Shown piece after piece: positions 25,691 through 35,205 of a stretch of DNA of 48,130 nucleotides (positions within the stretch are counted from its first letter, which is position 1; each line of letters opens with the position of its first letter). The stretch is from positions 1 to 48,130 of the forward strand of contig CACXKA010000016.1 in assembly GCA_902768125.1 (NCBI GenBank), given 5' to 3'. This DNA is from an uncultured Bacteroidales bacterium. Lineage in GTDB: Bacteria; Bacteroidota; Bacteroidia; Bacteroidales; Bacteroidaceae. Both the position numbers and the translations under genes were made by a program. The notes below the pieces were generated by a model. It was not told the DNA's origin. It ran no database searches and was given only the letters and a program-made list of their open reading frames with translations.

Positions 25691-27997
25691 ATGTATTTCC
25701 CCGTGAAAACCCGTCTTATACATATTATATATATAGCCCTGCTGAGCATGATAGTGGCATCGTGCTCAGTGGACAAGTACATCCCTGAGGGGGAGCACAT
25801 GCTGACGGGCGTGGCTGTGACGTGCGACGATGAGGAGGTGAAGAAGACCTACATGTTAGGCGACTATGTGGTGCAGCAGACCAACTCGAAATGGTTCGGG
25901 GCAAGAGTGCCACTGAAGATCTATATGCTCTCAGGCACTGATACGACCAAACGTTCATGCCGCTTCTGGCGAAAACTGGGTGAGGCTCCCGTTCTGTACG
26001 ACAGTGTGAAGGCGCAACGAACGATGGATGACATCGAGAAGGTCTTGAACAATGCGGGCTACATGAAAGCAGAGGTGGAAGAGTTCAAGATGATCAAAGG
26101 CAAGAAGATGAAGGTACTCTACAATGTGCATCCGAAGGAACGTTACACCATGCGGAAGATTCAGCGCATCGTGGAGGACAAAGGGCTGGAACATTTCATT
26201 GAAGTGGAGGATACAGCCAACTCACTGCTCAAGCCCGGTTTACCCTTTGAGGTGACTGCCCTGAATGGAGAGAGGAACCGAATCGCCGCCTATCTGAGAA
26301 ACAACGGCTACTACAAGTTCACCAAAGAGGACATCCGTTTCAGTGCAGACACGGCCAAATACTCGACCGAGGTGGATGTGCTGATGCGAGTAAAGCGTCA
26401 GCAGGATAACGGCCGCACAGAAGCAACTGAACACAAGCAATACACGATTGGAAAAGTACGTTTCCTGGCAGATATAACCAACCCCAACGAGCCAACGGAC
26501 AGCCTGCATTACAAGGGCTATGACTTCCTGCACCAAGACGAACTGCACTTCCGCAAACGTCTGCTCATCAGTCACTCATTGGTCAAGCCCGGAGAGCTCT
26601 ACAATGATAACTATTTCCGTCGCACCTACACGAACTACACGCGACTCGGCGCTATTTCATTCTCCAATATCAACCTGACAGAACGCCCTGGTACCGACAC
26701 ACTCGATTGCAACATTGTGGTGAATCACGCCAAACCCCACTCTGTCGGCTTCGATGTGGAGGCAACCAACTCGGCGGGCGATTTGGGTGCCGCTCTCTCC
26801 ACATCTTATCAGAACAAGAATCTCTTCCGAGGTTCCGAGTCGTTCATGTTCAAGATTCGTGGTGCTTACGAAGCCATCACGGGACTAGAAGGTTATGAGG
26901 GTAACAACTATGTGGAAGTCGGCGCAGAAACCACCTTGGGATTCCCCGTGTTCTTGTTCCCTTACGTTAAGCGTGAATGGGCAACCGAACATAATGCCTC
27001 TTCCGAAATTGCTTTGCAATACAACCTGCAGAACCGTCCTGAGTTCCAGCGTCGAGTGCTCACAGCAGCTTGGCGTTATCGTTGGACGACCCGCCAACAG
27101 CATGAACAGCACCGCTTTGACCTGCTCGAAGCCAACTACGTCTATATGCCTTGGATTTCGAGAACCTTCAAGGAGCAATACCTTGACTCGCTGGGCAAAA
27201 CCAACGCTATCCTGAAATACAACTACGAGAACTTGCTCATTGCCAAGATGGGCTATACATATTCCTACAATTCGCTGGGAGTACGTGAACAGACTTATGG
27301 AAAGAATGCCTACACCATCCGCTTCAACATCGAGACAGCGGGCAACTTGCTTCAACTCGCCTGTCATGTTTTGAATGGTGAGAAAAACAATGATGGACAA
27401 TACACCTTCTGCAACATCGCCTTTGCCCAATATGTGCGTGGCGATTTTGACTTCTCCAAGAGTTTCCGCATCGACAAGAATAACTCTGTGGCTGTCCACG
27501 GAGCACTCGGCATCGCTTATCCCTACGGCAATTCCAATCAGTTGCCTTTTGAGAAACGCTACTTCGCAGGTGGTGCCAACAGTGTGCGTGGATGGTCGGT
27601 GCGCTCACTCGGTCCTGGTGCTTACAAGGGAAAGGATAAGGGTATCAACTTCCTGAACCAATCAGGTGACATCAAACTGGATCTCAACCTCGAATACCGT
27701 GCCCAACTGTTCTGGAAATTCAGTGGAGCCGCCTTTGTGGATGCTGGTAATATCTGGACGATCAGAGAGTATAAAGACCAGCCAGGAGGTGCGTTCCATC
27801 TCAACACATTCCTGAATCAAATTGCCGTTAGTTATGGTATCGGTCTTCGTATGGATGCCAACTTCTTCATCGTCCGCTTCGATGCTGGTATGAAAGCCAT
27901 TGACCCTGCTTATACAGGTCGTGACCACTACCCCATTCTTCACCACGATTTCGACCGCGACTTTGCCTTCCACTTCGCAGTCGGTCTTCCATTCTAA
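25691..27997 (+). CDS. tamL: TamL-type outer-membrane lipoprotein (TamA/BamA family)
   Basis: 768 residues. Lipobox at VASC|S near residue 25, which marks the lipoprotein variant of TamA known in Bacteroidetes. POTRA-like domains occupy roughly 30-370 (DIEKVLNNAGYMKAEVEEF, NRIAAYLRNNGYYKFTKEDI). The C-terminal Omp85 barrel has the lid-loop motif GGANSVRGW near 625 and ends with the hydrophobic stretch FAFHFAVGLPF. TamA/TamL helps insert proteins into the outer membrane with TamB. No tamB gene is adjacent: a terminator follows directly. The start is the only Met that keeps the signal peptide. Confidence 0.88.
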   Translation: MYFPVKTRLIHIIYIALLSMIVASCSVDKYIPEGEHMLTGVAVTCDDEEVKKTYMLGDYVVQQTNSKWFGARVPLKIYMLSGTDTTKRSCRFWRKLGEAPVLYDSVKAQRTMDDIEKVLNNAGYMKAEVEEFKMIKGKKMKVLYNVHPKERYTMRKIQRIVEDKGLEHFIEVEDTANSLLKPGLPFEVTALNGERNRIAAYLRNNGYYKFTKEDIRFSADTAKYSTEVDVLMRVKRQQDNGRTEATEHKQYTIGKVRFLADITNPNEPTDSLHYKGYDFLHQDELHFRKRLLISHSLVKPGELYNDNYFRRTYTNYTRLGAISFSNINLTERPGTDTLDCNIVVNHAKPHSVGFDVEATNSAGDLGAALSTSYQNKNLFRGSESFMFKIRGAYEAITGLEGYEGNNYVEVGAETTLGFPVFLFPYVKREWATEHNASSEIALQYNLQNRPEFQRRVLTAAWRYRWTTRQQHEQHRFDLLEANYVYMPWISRTFKEQYLDSLGKTNAILKYNYENLLIAKMGYTYSYNSLGVREQTYGKNAYTIRFNIETAGNLLQLACHVLNGEKNNDGQYTFCNIAFAQYVRGDFDFSKSFRIDKNNSVAVHGALGIAYPYGNSNQLPFEKRYFAGGANSVRGWSVRSLGPGAYKGKDKGINFLNQSGDIKLDLNLEYRAQLFWKFSGAAFVDAGNIWTIREYKDQPGGAFHLNTFLNQIAVSYGIGLRMDANFFIVRFDAGMKAIDPAYTGRDHYPILHHDFDRDFAFHFAVGLPF

Positions 27998-28047
27998 GAC
28001 AAACGGACAGGATTCTTAAAGACACAAAACATTGTTCCAAGAAATAT

Positions 28048-28090
28048 AAAAAAGGCTGGAAGCGTGATTGCCTCCAGCCCTTCTTTTATA
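28048..28090. terminator. Bidirectional terminator between tamL and the decarboxylase operon
   Basis: GGCTGGA (28054-28060) and TCCAGCC (28073-28079) form a 7-bp stem. On the plus strand CTTCTTTTATA follows; on the minus strand TTTTTTATA follows. It can serve both convergent units. Confidence 0.85.
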
Positions 28091-28109
28091 TATAATAATG
28101 TGTGATTCT

Positions 28110-29282
28110 TTATGAAAGAAATCCCAGCAGGACACCTGCAGCCACAGCAGAACCGATGACACCAGCCACATTGGGACCCATGGCGTGCATCAGGAGGTAG
28201 TTGTGGGAATCAGCCTTGAGACCTTCATTCTGTGAGATGCGGGCAGCCATTGGAACGGCAGACACACCAGCATTACCAATGAGTGGATTGATCTTCTGGC
28301 TTTTCGGGAGGAAGAGGTTCATGATGTGAACGAAGATGACACCACTGGCAGTGGCAACCACGAAGGCACATGCACCGATGATGAAGATGAAGATGGTGTG
28401 CCAAGTGAGGAACTCTGACGCCTGAGTGGAGCAACCCACAGTGAGACCGAGAAGCATCACAACGATGTCGTTCAAAGCACTACCTGCAGTCTTGGCGAGG
28501 CGCGTAGTCTTGGTAGACTCCTTGAGGAGGTTACCAAAGAAGAGCATGCCAAGGAGTGGCAGACCTGAAGGAACGATGAATGTAGTGATGAGCAGACCGA
28601 CGATTGGGAAGAGCATCTTCTCTGTCTGGCTGACCTGACGAGCTGGCTTCATCTTGATGAGACGCTGCTTCTTGGTGGTGAGCAACTTCATGATACCTGG
28701 CTGAATCACTGGAACCAATGCCATGTAAGAGTAAGCACACACAGCGATGGCACCCATCAGGTTAGGACTCAGCTTGCTGGACAGGAAGATGGCAGTAGGA
28801 CCGTCTGCACCACCGATGATGGCGATACCAGCAGCCTGATTAGGCTCGAAGCCCAACGCCAGAGCTACCATGTAGGCACCAAAGATACCAAACTGGGCAG
28901 CCGCACCAATCAGCATGAGTTTGGGATTAGCGATGAGGGCTGAGAAGTCCGTCATGGCACCAATGCCGAGGAACACAAGAGGAGGATACCAACCGAGTCG
29001 TACACCTTGATAGAAGATGTTGAGCACGGAATTGTCCTCGTAAAGACCTATTTCAAGACCAGCATCCTTGAAGGGAATATTTCCTAAGATGATGCCGAGA
29101 CCAATCGGAATGAGAAGAAGTGGCTCGAAATCCTTGGCAATGGCAAGCCAGATGAAGAAGGCACCTACAGCAATCATGATGATGTTTGCCCACTCCACGT
29201 TAGCAAAGCCTGTATATGTCAAGAAGTCAAGAAGCTTCGATCCGATGAAGTCCATTGTGGAAACACTTTCGAGTAACATCAT
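28110..29282 (-). CDS. Sodium-pumping decarboxylase, beta subunit
   Basis: 390 residues with about ten membrane segments. The beta subunit of methylmalonyl-CoA or oxaloacetate decarboxylases removes CO2 from carboxybiotin and couples this to sodium export. Signature segments: YPPLVFLGIGAMTDFSALIA, IIGGADGPTAIFLSSKL (sodium-site Asp), GNAGVSAVPMAARISQ and HAMGPNVAGVIGSA. It is the last gene of the operon mce-mmdA-gamma-carrier-beta, 46 bases after the carrier gene. The methylmalonyl-CoA assignment comes from mce and mmdA at the head of the operon. Confidence 0.95.
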   Translation of the reverse strand: MMLLESVSTMDFIGSKLLDFLTYTGFANVEWANIIMIAVGAFFIWLAIAKDFEPLLLIPIGLGIILGNIPFKDAGLEIGLYEDNSVLNIFYQGVRLGWYPPLVFLGIGAMTDFSALIANPKLMLIGAAAQFGIFGAYMVALALGFEPNQAAGIAIIGGADGPTAIFLSSKLSPNLMGAIAVCAYSYMALVPVIQPGIMKLLTTKKQRLIKMKPARQVSQTEKMLFPIVGLLITTFIVPSGLPLLGMLFFGNLLKESTKTTRLAKTAGSALNDIVVMLLGLTVGCSTQASEFLTWHTIFIFIIGACAFVVATASGVIFVHIMNLFLPKSQKINPLIGNAGVSAVPMAARISQNEGLKADSHNYLLMHAMGPNVAGVIGSAVAAGVLLGFLS

Positions 29283-29328
29283 AGTAATTTACAATTTGAC
29301 TTTATACAATTTACTACTTACTATTTTG

Positions 29329-29757
29329 TTACGCGATGGTGACGAGGATAGCACCTTCCATCACTGTGTCACCCTTCTGAACCTTCACTTCCTGAATCTT
29401 ACCGTCGCGGTCTGAATCGATGTTGTTCTCCATCTTCATGGCTTCGAGCACAACAACGGTCTCACCCTTCTTGACAGCCTGACCGACTGTCACCTTGATG
29501 TCGTTGATGGTGCCAGGAAGTGGTGCGCGTACAGCAGAAACGCCGTCTGCCACAGCCTCCAGCTTCTCCTTTGGAGCCTCGATGGTCTTGACAGGAGCTG
29601 CAACTGCGCGTACAACTGGTTTTGGCTGAGCAACTGGCTTCTCAAGTTCCACTTCGAACTCGATGCCGTTGACCTCAACCTTCGCAATGTTCTCCTCAAT
29701 GCCGTTAATCTTCACATTGTAAGGAGCACCTTTTATCTTATAATTATATTCTTTCAT
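29329..29757 (-). CDS. Biotin carrier subunit of the decarboxylase
   Basis: 142 residues. C-terminal biotinyl domain with the lysine in EAMKM near residue 107 and GDTVMEGAILVTIA at the end; a Pro/Ala-rich swinging linker at about 50-70 (VAQPKPVVRAVAAPVKTIEA); an N-terminal small beta domain (KEYNYKIKGAPYNVKINGIE). It carries CO2 from the carboxyltransferase (mmdA) to the membrane beta subunit. The ATG at 29757 is preferred to an upstream extension that would overlap the preceding gene. Confidence 0.95.
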   Translation of the reverse strand: MKEYNYKIKGAPYNVKINGIEENIAKVEVNGIEFEVELEKPVAQPKPVVRAVAAPVKTIEAPKEKLEAVADGVSAVRAPLPGTINDIKVTVGQAVKKGETVVVLEAMKMENNIDSDRDGKIQEVKVQKGDTVMEGAILVTIA

Positions 29758-29774
29758 ATTGCTAAAAAATGATT

Positions 29775-30767
29775 TTAATTTGCTTGATGATGCTGAGGAG
29801 TCACACGAAGTTCGTGGCTCTTGTCTGCCCAAGTGGAAGTTGTCTGATTAATGGTAAGGATGCCAGACTCCAAGTCGTGAGTGCCACCAAAGTACTCATG
29901 GAGTGCCAAACCGATAACGGCTGTGTAGGTCTCCATATCGACACCCTTGGTTTCTGTCGTACCCTGCTTTGCCATCTCAACCACACGAGATGCCTGATCA
30001 TGAATAGCACGAATGGCACGAACGCGAGCCAACATGGCAGCACGATTCATTGCCCAACCAAAGATGTGGAAGAACACGAAGAGGAGAACAAGACATGAGA
30101 ACACGACGCCCATGCACATCAGCGTCATGGCGATACCGTGAGGATCTTTCTCCTTGAATTCCTTGATCTTGTCGTTGGAATAAGCAACGTTGGGAGCGTT
30201 GGGGGTCACCTTGTCAGCCTCCAGCACTTGCCATTTTCCATCATCGAGGCGAGCGTAACCTGATGCAGCAGGAAGTGCCTCCACGTGGACAGAGTCGAGC
30301 AAATCGACTGCATTGCCATCGAAGAGATAGATAGTGAACGCCTCATTGGCAGGAAGTGTGAAGTTCAGGTGAAGCGTACCACGATTAGGCTTGCCATCAG
30401 CAAAGAACGTGATGCGTTGCTTGGCTGAGATTGAAGTGCGTGGGTCGCCTGCAGGAATGAGTGACATGAGCTTTTCACGCTCAGGTGCAGACATGGTCTT
30501 GTCGAGCACAGCAGGATTGATGGTGAGGAAACAGTTTCTTATGTCGTGAGTCGAATAAGAAGTGTTCTCAATCTCAATCCATGAAGCGGCCTGACCATAT
30601 TCATCCACAAGGCTTGCTTGCTTGTCGCAGGTGGCAGAGGCAGAATCGCCCTGACAGCACGCAGGAGTGACCACATAGACTTCGTTGAGTTTGAAGTCAT
30701 GCGCACCTTGTGCGAAAGCGGCAGAAGAAGCGATGAGGAATGAGATAACTGATAATATCTTTCTCAT
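29775..30767 (-). CDS. OadG-like gamma subunit with a large periplasmic N-terminal domain
   Basis: 330 residues, against about 85-130 for a classical gamma subunit. A signal peptide (MRKILSVISFLIASSAAFAQ) leads to a domain at about 25-190 with NEVYVV, QAASWIEIENTSYSTHDIRN and ITFFADGKPNRGTLHLNFTL, which reads like a lamin-tail-type beta sandwich. One membrane segment at about 209-238 (GIAMTLMCMGVVFSCLVLLF) follows, then a cytoplasmic tail with LARVRAIRAI and a short terminal part. The membrane segment and gene position make it the gamma subunit that holds carboxyltransferase and beta together. The periplasmic part may bind the cell envelope. Gaps to neighbours are 5 and 17 bases. Confidence 0.8.
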   Translation of the reverse strand: MRKILSVISFLIASSAAFAQGAHDFKLNEVYVVTPACCQGDSASATCDKQASLVDEYGQAASWIEIENTSYSTHDIRNCFLTINPAVLDKTMSAPEREKLMSLIPAGDPRTSISAKQRITFFADGKPNRGTLHLNFTLPANEAFTIYLFDGNAVDLLDSVHVEALPAASGYARLDDGKWQVLEADKVTPNAPNVAYSNDKIKEFKEKDPHGIAMTLMCMGVVFSCLVLLFVFFHIFGWAMNRAAMLARVRAIRAIHDQASRVVEMAKQGTTETKGVDMETYTAVIGLALHEYFGGTHDLESGILTINQTTSTWADKSHELRVTPQHHQAN

Positions 30768-30772
30768 AATGA

Positions 30773-32338
30773 TTACAATGGAATGTTACCGTGCTTCTTA
30801 GCAGGATTAGTAAGTGACTTGTTTGCCAACTGCTCGAGTGCGCGGATGACACGGAAACGAGTGTTGCGTGGTTCGATGACATCATCGATGTAACCATACT
30901 TGGCAGCCTGATAAGGATTAGCGAAGAGCTTAGAGTATTCCTCCTCCTTCTCAGCGATGAATGCCTTGGCATCACCACCCTCTTCCTTGATCTGCTTAGC
31001 CTCACGAGCATAGAGCACAGCGGCAGCACCACTGGCACCCATCACAGCGATTTCAGCAGATGGCCAAGCGTAGTTGATGTCACCACGAAGCTGTTTACAA
31101 GACATCACGATGTGAGAACCGCCATAAGACTTACGGAGTGTGACCGTCACCTTTGGCACGGTTGCCTCACCATAAGCGTAGAGCAACTTAGCACCATGCA
31201 GAATGACAGCGTTGTACTCCTGACCAGTACCAGGAAGGAATCCAGGCACATCGACGAAGCTGACGATTGGAATGTTGAAGGCGTCGCAGAAACGAACGAA
31301 ACGGGCACCCTTGCGAGAAGCGTTGCAGTCAAGCACACCAGCGAACTTGCTGGGCTGGTTGGCAACGATACCTACTGAGCGACCGTTGAAACGAGCGAAA
31401 CCTACGATGATGTTCTGGGCATAGCGAGGCTGTACTTCGAAGAATTCGCCATTGTCCACTGTGGCAGCAATGACCTTGTACATATCGTATGCCTGATTTG
31501 GATTGTCTGGGATAATTTCGTTGAGGGAATCCTCCAAACGATCGATAGGGTCTGTGCATTCCACGCGCGGAGTCTCCTCCTGGTTGTTCTGTGGAATGTA
31601 GCTGATGAGCTGCTGAATCATTGCCATAGCCTCTTCTTCAGTAGCGGCTGTGAAGTGAGTCACACCAGACTTGGTAGAGTGAACAGATGCACCACCAAGG
31701 CTCTCCTGGTCCACATCCTCGCCAGTCACAGTCTTCACCACAGCAGGACCTGTCAGGAACATGAAGGAAGTGTTTTCCATCATGAGGGTGAAGTCGGTGA
31801 GGGCTGGTGAGTAAACGGCACCACCTGCACAAGGACCGAAGATACCTGAAATCTGAGGAATCACACCTGAAGCCATGATGTTGCGCTGGAAAATCTCAGC
31901 GTAACCAGCCAAGGCATTGATACCCTCCTGAATGCGAGCACCACCTGAGTCGTTGATACCAATGACAGGAGCACCCACCTTCATCGCCATATCCATGATC
32001 TTGCAGATCTTCTGGCTCATGGTCTCAGAAAGAGAACCAGCGTTGACCGTGAAGTCCTGCGCAAAAATAAAGACGAGGCGTCCACCGATTGTACCCGAAC
32101 CAGTCACGACACCGTCGCCAAGATACTGCTTCTTGTCCATGCCGAAGTTGGTGCAACGGTGGAGCTTGAACATATCATATTCTTCAAAACTGCCCTCATC
32201 GAGGAGCATGGCAATACGCTCACGAGCGGTGAACTTGCCTTTTGCATGCTGCTTGTCGATAGCCTTCTCGCCACCGCCCAAACGAGCTTTCTGACGGAGC
32301 TCAATCAGCTCCTGTATTCTTTCTGTTTGCTTACTCAT
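30773..32338 (-). CDS. mmdA: Methylmalonyl-CoA decarboxylase carboxyltransferase subunit (acyl-CoA carboxylase beta type)
   Basis: 521 residues. Two crotonase-like halves. Segments: [76 protein letters not shown] in the N-half, and [14 protein letters not shown] and [11 protein letters not shown] in the C-half. It moves the carboxyl group from (S)-methylmalonyl-CoA to biotin, giving propionyl-CoA. The ATG at 32338 ([11 protein letters not shown]) is preferred over an upstream Met that overlaps mce. The sequence family also includes propionyl-CoA carboxylase; the beta and gamma membrane subunits in the operon favour the sodium-pumping decarboxylase. Confidence 0.93.
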   Translation of the reverse strand: MSKQTERIQELIELRQKARLGGGEKAIDKQHAKGKFTARERIAMLLDEGSFEEYDMFKLHRCTNFGMDKKQYLGDGVVTGSGTIGGRLVFIFAQDFTVNAGSLSETMSQKICKIMDMAMKVGAPVIGINDSGGARIQEGINALAGYAEIFQRNIMASGVIPQISGIFGPCAGGAVYSPALTDFTLMMENTSFMFLTGPAVVKTVTGEDVDQESLGGASVHSTKSGVTHFTAATEEEAMAMIQQLISYIPQNNQEETPRVECTDPIDRLEDSLNEIIPDNPNQAYDMYKVIAATVDNGEFFEVQPRYAQNIIVGFARFNGRSVGIVANQPSKFAGVLDCNASRKGARFVRFCDAFNIPIVSFVDVPGFLPGTGQEYNAVILHGAKLLYAYGEATVPKVTVTLRKSYGGSHIVMSCKQLRGDINYAWPSAEIAVMGASGAAAVLYAREAKQIKEEGGDAKAFIAEKEEEYSKLFANPYQAAKYGYIDDVIEPRNTRFRVIRALEQLANKSLTNPAKKHGNIPL

Positions 32339-32343
32339 AATAT

Positions 32344-32757
32344 TTATTTGTTCTGTGGTTCGCAAAGTTCCGTTAAGATACCAGCTGTAGATTTAGGATG
32401 CAGGAATGCAATAGACATCTGCTCAGCACCTGGACGTGGAGTCTTGTCAATCAGGCGGATTTCCTTGCCTTCTGCCTCGACCAATGCCTCAGCAACACCA
32501 TCTTCAACAGCAAATGCCACATGGTGAACACCCTTGCCACCCTTCTCAAGCCACTTGGCAACAGCAGACTCAGGAGACGTTGGCTCCAGAAGCTCCAGTT
32601 TCACCTCACCGACCTTCAAGAAAGCAGTCTTCACTTTCTGGTCAGCCACTTCTTCGATTGCATAACACTTGAGACCAAGCACGTTCTCGAAATAAGGGAG
32701 CACTGCGTCAATGCTCTCTACACCTATTCCAAGGTGATCAATTCTTGAAATCTTCAT
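32344..32757 (-). CDS. mce: Methylmalonyl-CoA epimerase
   Basis: 137 residues with the vicinal oxygen chelate fold. [20 protein letters not shown] supplies the first metal His, [10 protein letters not shown] the second, and the C-terminal Glu lies in GILTELCEP. It interconverts (R)- and (S)-methylmalonyl-CoA between the mutase (not in this window) and the decarboxylase. First gene of the operon; mmdA starts five bases after its stop. Confidence 0.96.
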   Translation of the reverse strand: MKISRIDHLGIGVESIDAVLPYFENVLGLKCYAIEEVADQKVKTAFLKVGEVKLELLEPTSPESAVAKWLEKGGKGVHHVAFAVEDGVAEALVEAEGKEIRLIDKTPRPGAEQMSIAFLHPKSTAGILTELCEPQNK

Positions 32758-32846
32758 AAATGAATGAATGTAATTTTAGTTATAACTAATTAAAAATTTT
32801 AAGCACAAACACTTGGGGCACTTTCATAGTGCCACCAAAAAACGTA

Positions 32847-32854
32847 CAAATTTA
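32847..32854 (-). promoter_or_regulatory. -7 box of the methylmalonyl-CoA operon
   Basis: Minus strand TAAATTTG, about 90 bases before the mce ATG. The nearest TTTG upstream (32880-32883) is 25 bases away, longer than usual. A 6-bp hairpin (GGCACT at 32817-32822, AGTGCC at 32828-32833) lies in the leader; it is not followed by a T-run. Confidence 0.45.
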
Positions 32855-32907
32855 CGCCTTTTAAATGGTTCTGAAAAGACAAAAGTGGAAAAAATCAATT
32901 CTTCCAC

Positions 32908-33645
32908 TTAAATATTGATATTTCCCTTGAAATAAGCCTCGATTTCGGAAGTCAACAAAGCATAATCGCGGTCGTAATCCTTGATGATGCATCCATGTTC
33001 CAACAAAGTGATGCGTGAACAGATATCCAAGGTATGAGTCAAATTGTGAGAGGAAACGATGATGGTGGCTTTCTGTTCCTTGCTATACGTTTCCAGCAGA
33101 TACTTCATCGCCAACTGGGAAGTCGGGTCGAGGAAGTTGAAAGGCTCATCCAGAATCAGCAGTTTGGGATAATGCAGCATGGCACCAATGATGCCCACTT
33201 TCTGCTTGTTACCCATCGACAGGTTGCGAATCAGCGTCTTCTGTCCCAATATCTCTCCATTCATGAAACCGTCAAAGAGCAACAGGCGGTCATGCAGCAC
33301 AGCATCAGAGATGCCAGAAATCTTGGCAATGAATCGGAAGTATTCCTCTGGAGTCAGGTAGTCAATCAGGAAACCTGTATCGACAAAAGCGCCTGTATAG
33401 GCTTTCCAATCCTCACTCTTGGAGGGGTCGCACGAAACAGGCACACCATCAATGACGCCATCGATGGTCACACATCCTGTGTCAGCATGCAACAAGTCGA
33501 GAATGATGCGGAACAGCGTGGTCTTCCCTGCTCCATTATTGCCCACCAAGCCAATGATCTCTCCGCTATGGATGGCGTAGTGGTCAATGTCGAGGGCTTT
33601 CTTTTCCCCAAAGGATTTGGTCAGTTTTTCGATTGTCAAGTTCAT
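32908..33645 (-). CDS. ABC transporter ATP-binding protein
   Basis: 245 residues. Walker A GNNGAGKTT near 33-41, signature LSMGNKQKVG, Walker B LLILDEPFNFLD and the switch His in IIVSSHNLTHTLD. The signature is LSMG rather than LSGG, as in several ABC-2-type exporters of Bacteroidetes. The gene upstream encodes a polytopic DUF5687 protein that is the likely membrane partner. Substrate unknown. It is the last gene of the ftsK-lolA-DUF5687-ABC unit. Confidence 0.92.
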   Translation of the reverse strand: MNLTIEKLTKSFGEKKALDIDHYAIHSGEIIGLVGNNGAGKTTLFRIILDLLHADTGCVTIDGVIDGVPVSCDPSKSEDWKAYTGAFVDTGFLIDYLTPEEYFRFIAKISGISDAVLHDRLLLFDGFMNGEILGQKTLIRNLSMGNKQKVGIIGAMLHYPKLLILDEPFNFLDPTSQLAMKYLLETYSKEQKATIIVSSHNLTHTLDICSRITLLEHGCIIKDYDRDYALLTSEIEAYFKGNINI

Positions 33646-33686
33646 CTTCTTCTATATTTTAATAGTCCATGGACCGTGCTCCAGGC

Positions 33687-35195
33687 CTATCTTGAGTTCC
33701 TAAATCCGTCCATATTTTCATACCGACGTTTCATGAATCGTTTGTAGATATTGCGAAGCCACCACGGATGCAGCAGCGTGCCAACCACACCAATGGAAAT
33801 CATCGAGATGGAAGCAATTTCCTCATTGAAACATTGCACCAGTCCATACATGACCAACATCGGCAGGAACAAGGCACCTCCAGCCATCAGCATCTGCACC
33901 TTTGTGTCGCGTCCCGTCTTGGTCAGTTTCTCGTTCAGATGGATGGTCATGTCGTTATAGACAGCCAACTGAAAGATGAATGGGAACACCGCTCCTGAGG
34001 TGAATAGCAGGCATCCCAATGCCGTCATCCACGTGATTTTCCCTTCCATGATCGGCATCAGCGAGAAGAGTAACGGCACGAGCAAGATCATGCATTGGAA
34101 ATAGTATTTTGCCTTCAACAACGACAGGACTGTTTCCTTCCTCACCATCAAGCCGTCAATGTAATTTCCCTCTGCACACATCACCGTCGTCAAGGTCATT
34201 ACGCCCAAGCAAGTGAAACAATACACACAAATGAACACTCGCATGAAAGGAAGTTCATCATAGATGTCTGAGAAAGAGAACAAGGCGCAAAGCATCAGCA
34301 TGCACAAGGAGCCTGTGATGAATTGCTTCCTCACCACCAAATTGCGGAAGGTGGACATCATTTCCAGTTTCAGGTATTCTCCAATCACACCAAAGCGGTC
34401 GAGAAAAGTCATGTTATGCGTCTTGAAGTGCTTCACCACTTCCGTCTTGGCAATCTCCACATAAATGGCCACCTTCTGCAAGCGGAAGTTGACAATGTAC
34501 AAAGGCACCACCACCACCACAAAAATCAGCCAGCACAAAGGATTCCATTGACAGAACCCTCGCATCAGTCTAATCGTTCCTTCAAAGAGCCATTGGTTAT
34601 CGGAATCATGGAAGATGCCGAAATACGCCAACGCAGCATAAATCACCAACGGAACAATCACATAGAAGTAATTACGATTCAGGAGCGTGCGCCAGAAGAG
34701 ATACCAATAACTGTTCAGCACATACATCAGCCACCAGCCGACGATGAAGCCGAAGAAACCGATGATGCCATAAAACTGGGGAATGGCACGAAGTCCGAAA
34801 GGGACGAAAAAGAACGCCCAGAAGAGGTTGTAGGGTTGCAAGCCCATACGAAGCAGAAAGGTGTGCAGCAAGAACCTTGTGGGGATGTTCAGCAACTTGT
34901 ATTGCTTGATGTTCTGGGCAGGTGTTTCCTGCATGGAGAAACGAGAAAGGAAATCGACGGAGAGGAACCAGATCATTCCTCCATCAATCCAGTCGAACGC
35001 CTCCAAGGCGGAACCCTCAAAGTAGGAGTAGGCTGTGAAACCCAACATGACCAGATAAACTGCCCAAAAAGCAATAAAGATATAACTCAATATCTTCATT
35101 GCCAACTTCTTCTCAAACATCGGATGGCGACGTGCCTGCAACCGTTGATTGTGAGAGATAAGTTTGTATAATAGTCGAATTTCTGAAAACTCCAC
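33687..35195 (-). CDS. Polytopic membrane protein, DUF5687-like
   Basis: 502 residues with about 12 hydrophobic segments. The N-terminus (LISHNQRLQARRHPMFEKKL) and the central and C-terminal segments (VRKQFITGSLCMLMLCALFS, YFQCMILLVPLLFSLMPIME) match what I recall of DUF5687 proteins, which occur with an ABC ATPase just downstream. Most likely the permease of that transporter. It lies 10 bases after the LolA-like gene and 41 bases before the ATPase gene. Confidence 0.8.
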   Translation of the reverse strand: MEFSEIRLLYKLISHNQRLQARRHPMFEKKLAMKILSYIFIAFWAVYLVMLGFTAYSYFEGSALEAFDWIDGGMIWFLSVDFLSRFSMQETPAQNIKQYKLLNIPTRFLLHTFLLRMGLQPYNLFWAFFFVPFGLRAIPQFYGIIGFFGFIVGWWLMYVLNSYWYLFWRTLLNRNYFYVIVPLVIYAALAYFGIFHDSDNQWLFEGTIRLMRGFCQWNPLCWLIFVVVVVPLYIVNFRLQKVAIYVEIAKTEVVKHFKTHNMTFLDRFGVIGEYLKLEMMSTFRNLVVRKQFITGSLCMLMLCALFSFSDIYDELPFMRVFICVYCFTCLGVMTLTTVMCAEGNYIDGLMVRKETVLSLLKAKYYFQCMILLVPLLFSLMPIMEGKITWMTALGCLLFTSGAVFPFIFQLAVYNDMTIHLNEKLTKTGRDTKVQMLMAGGALFLPMLVMYGLVQCFNEEIASISMISIGVVGTLLHPWWLRNIYKRFMKRRYENMDGFRNSR

Positions 35196-35205
35196 TTTCT
35201 TCAGG

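Noticed and set aside
32817-32833. Terminator in the leader of the methylmalonyl-CoA operon
   Set aside because: A 6-bp hairpin is present but no T-run follows on either strand.
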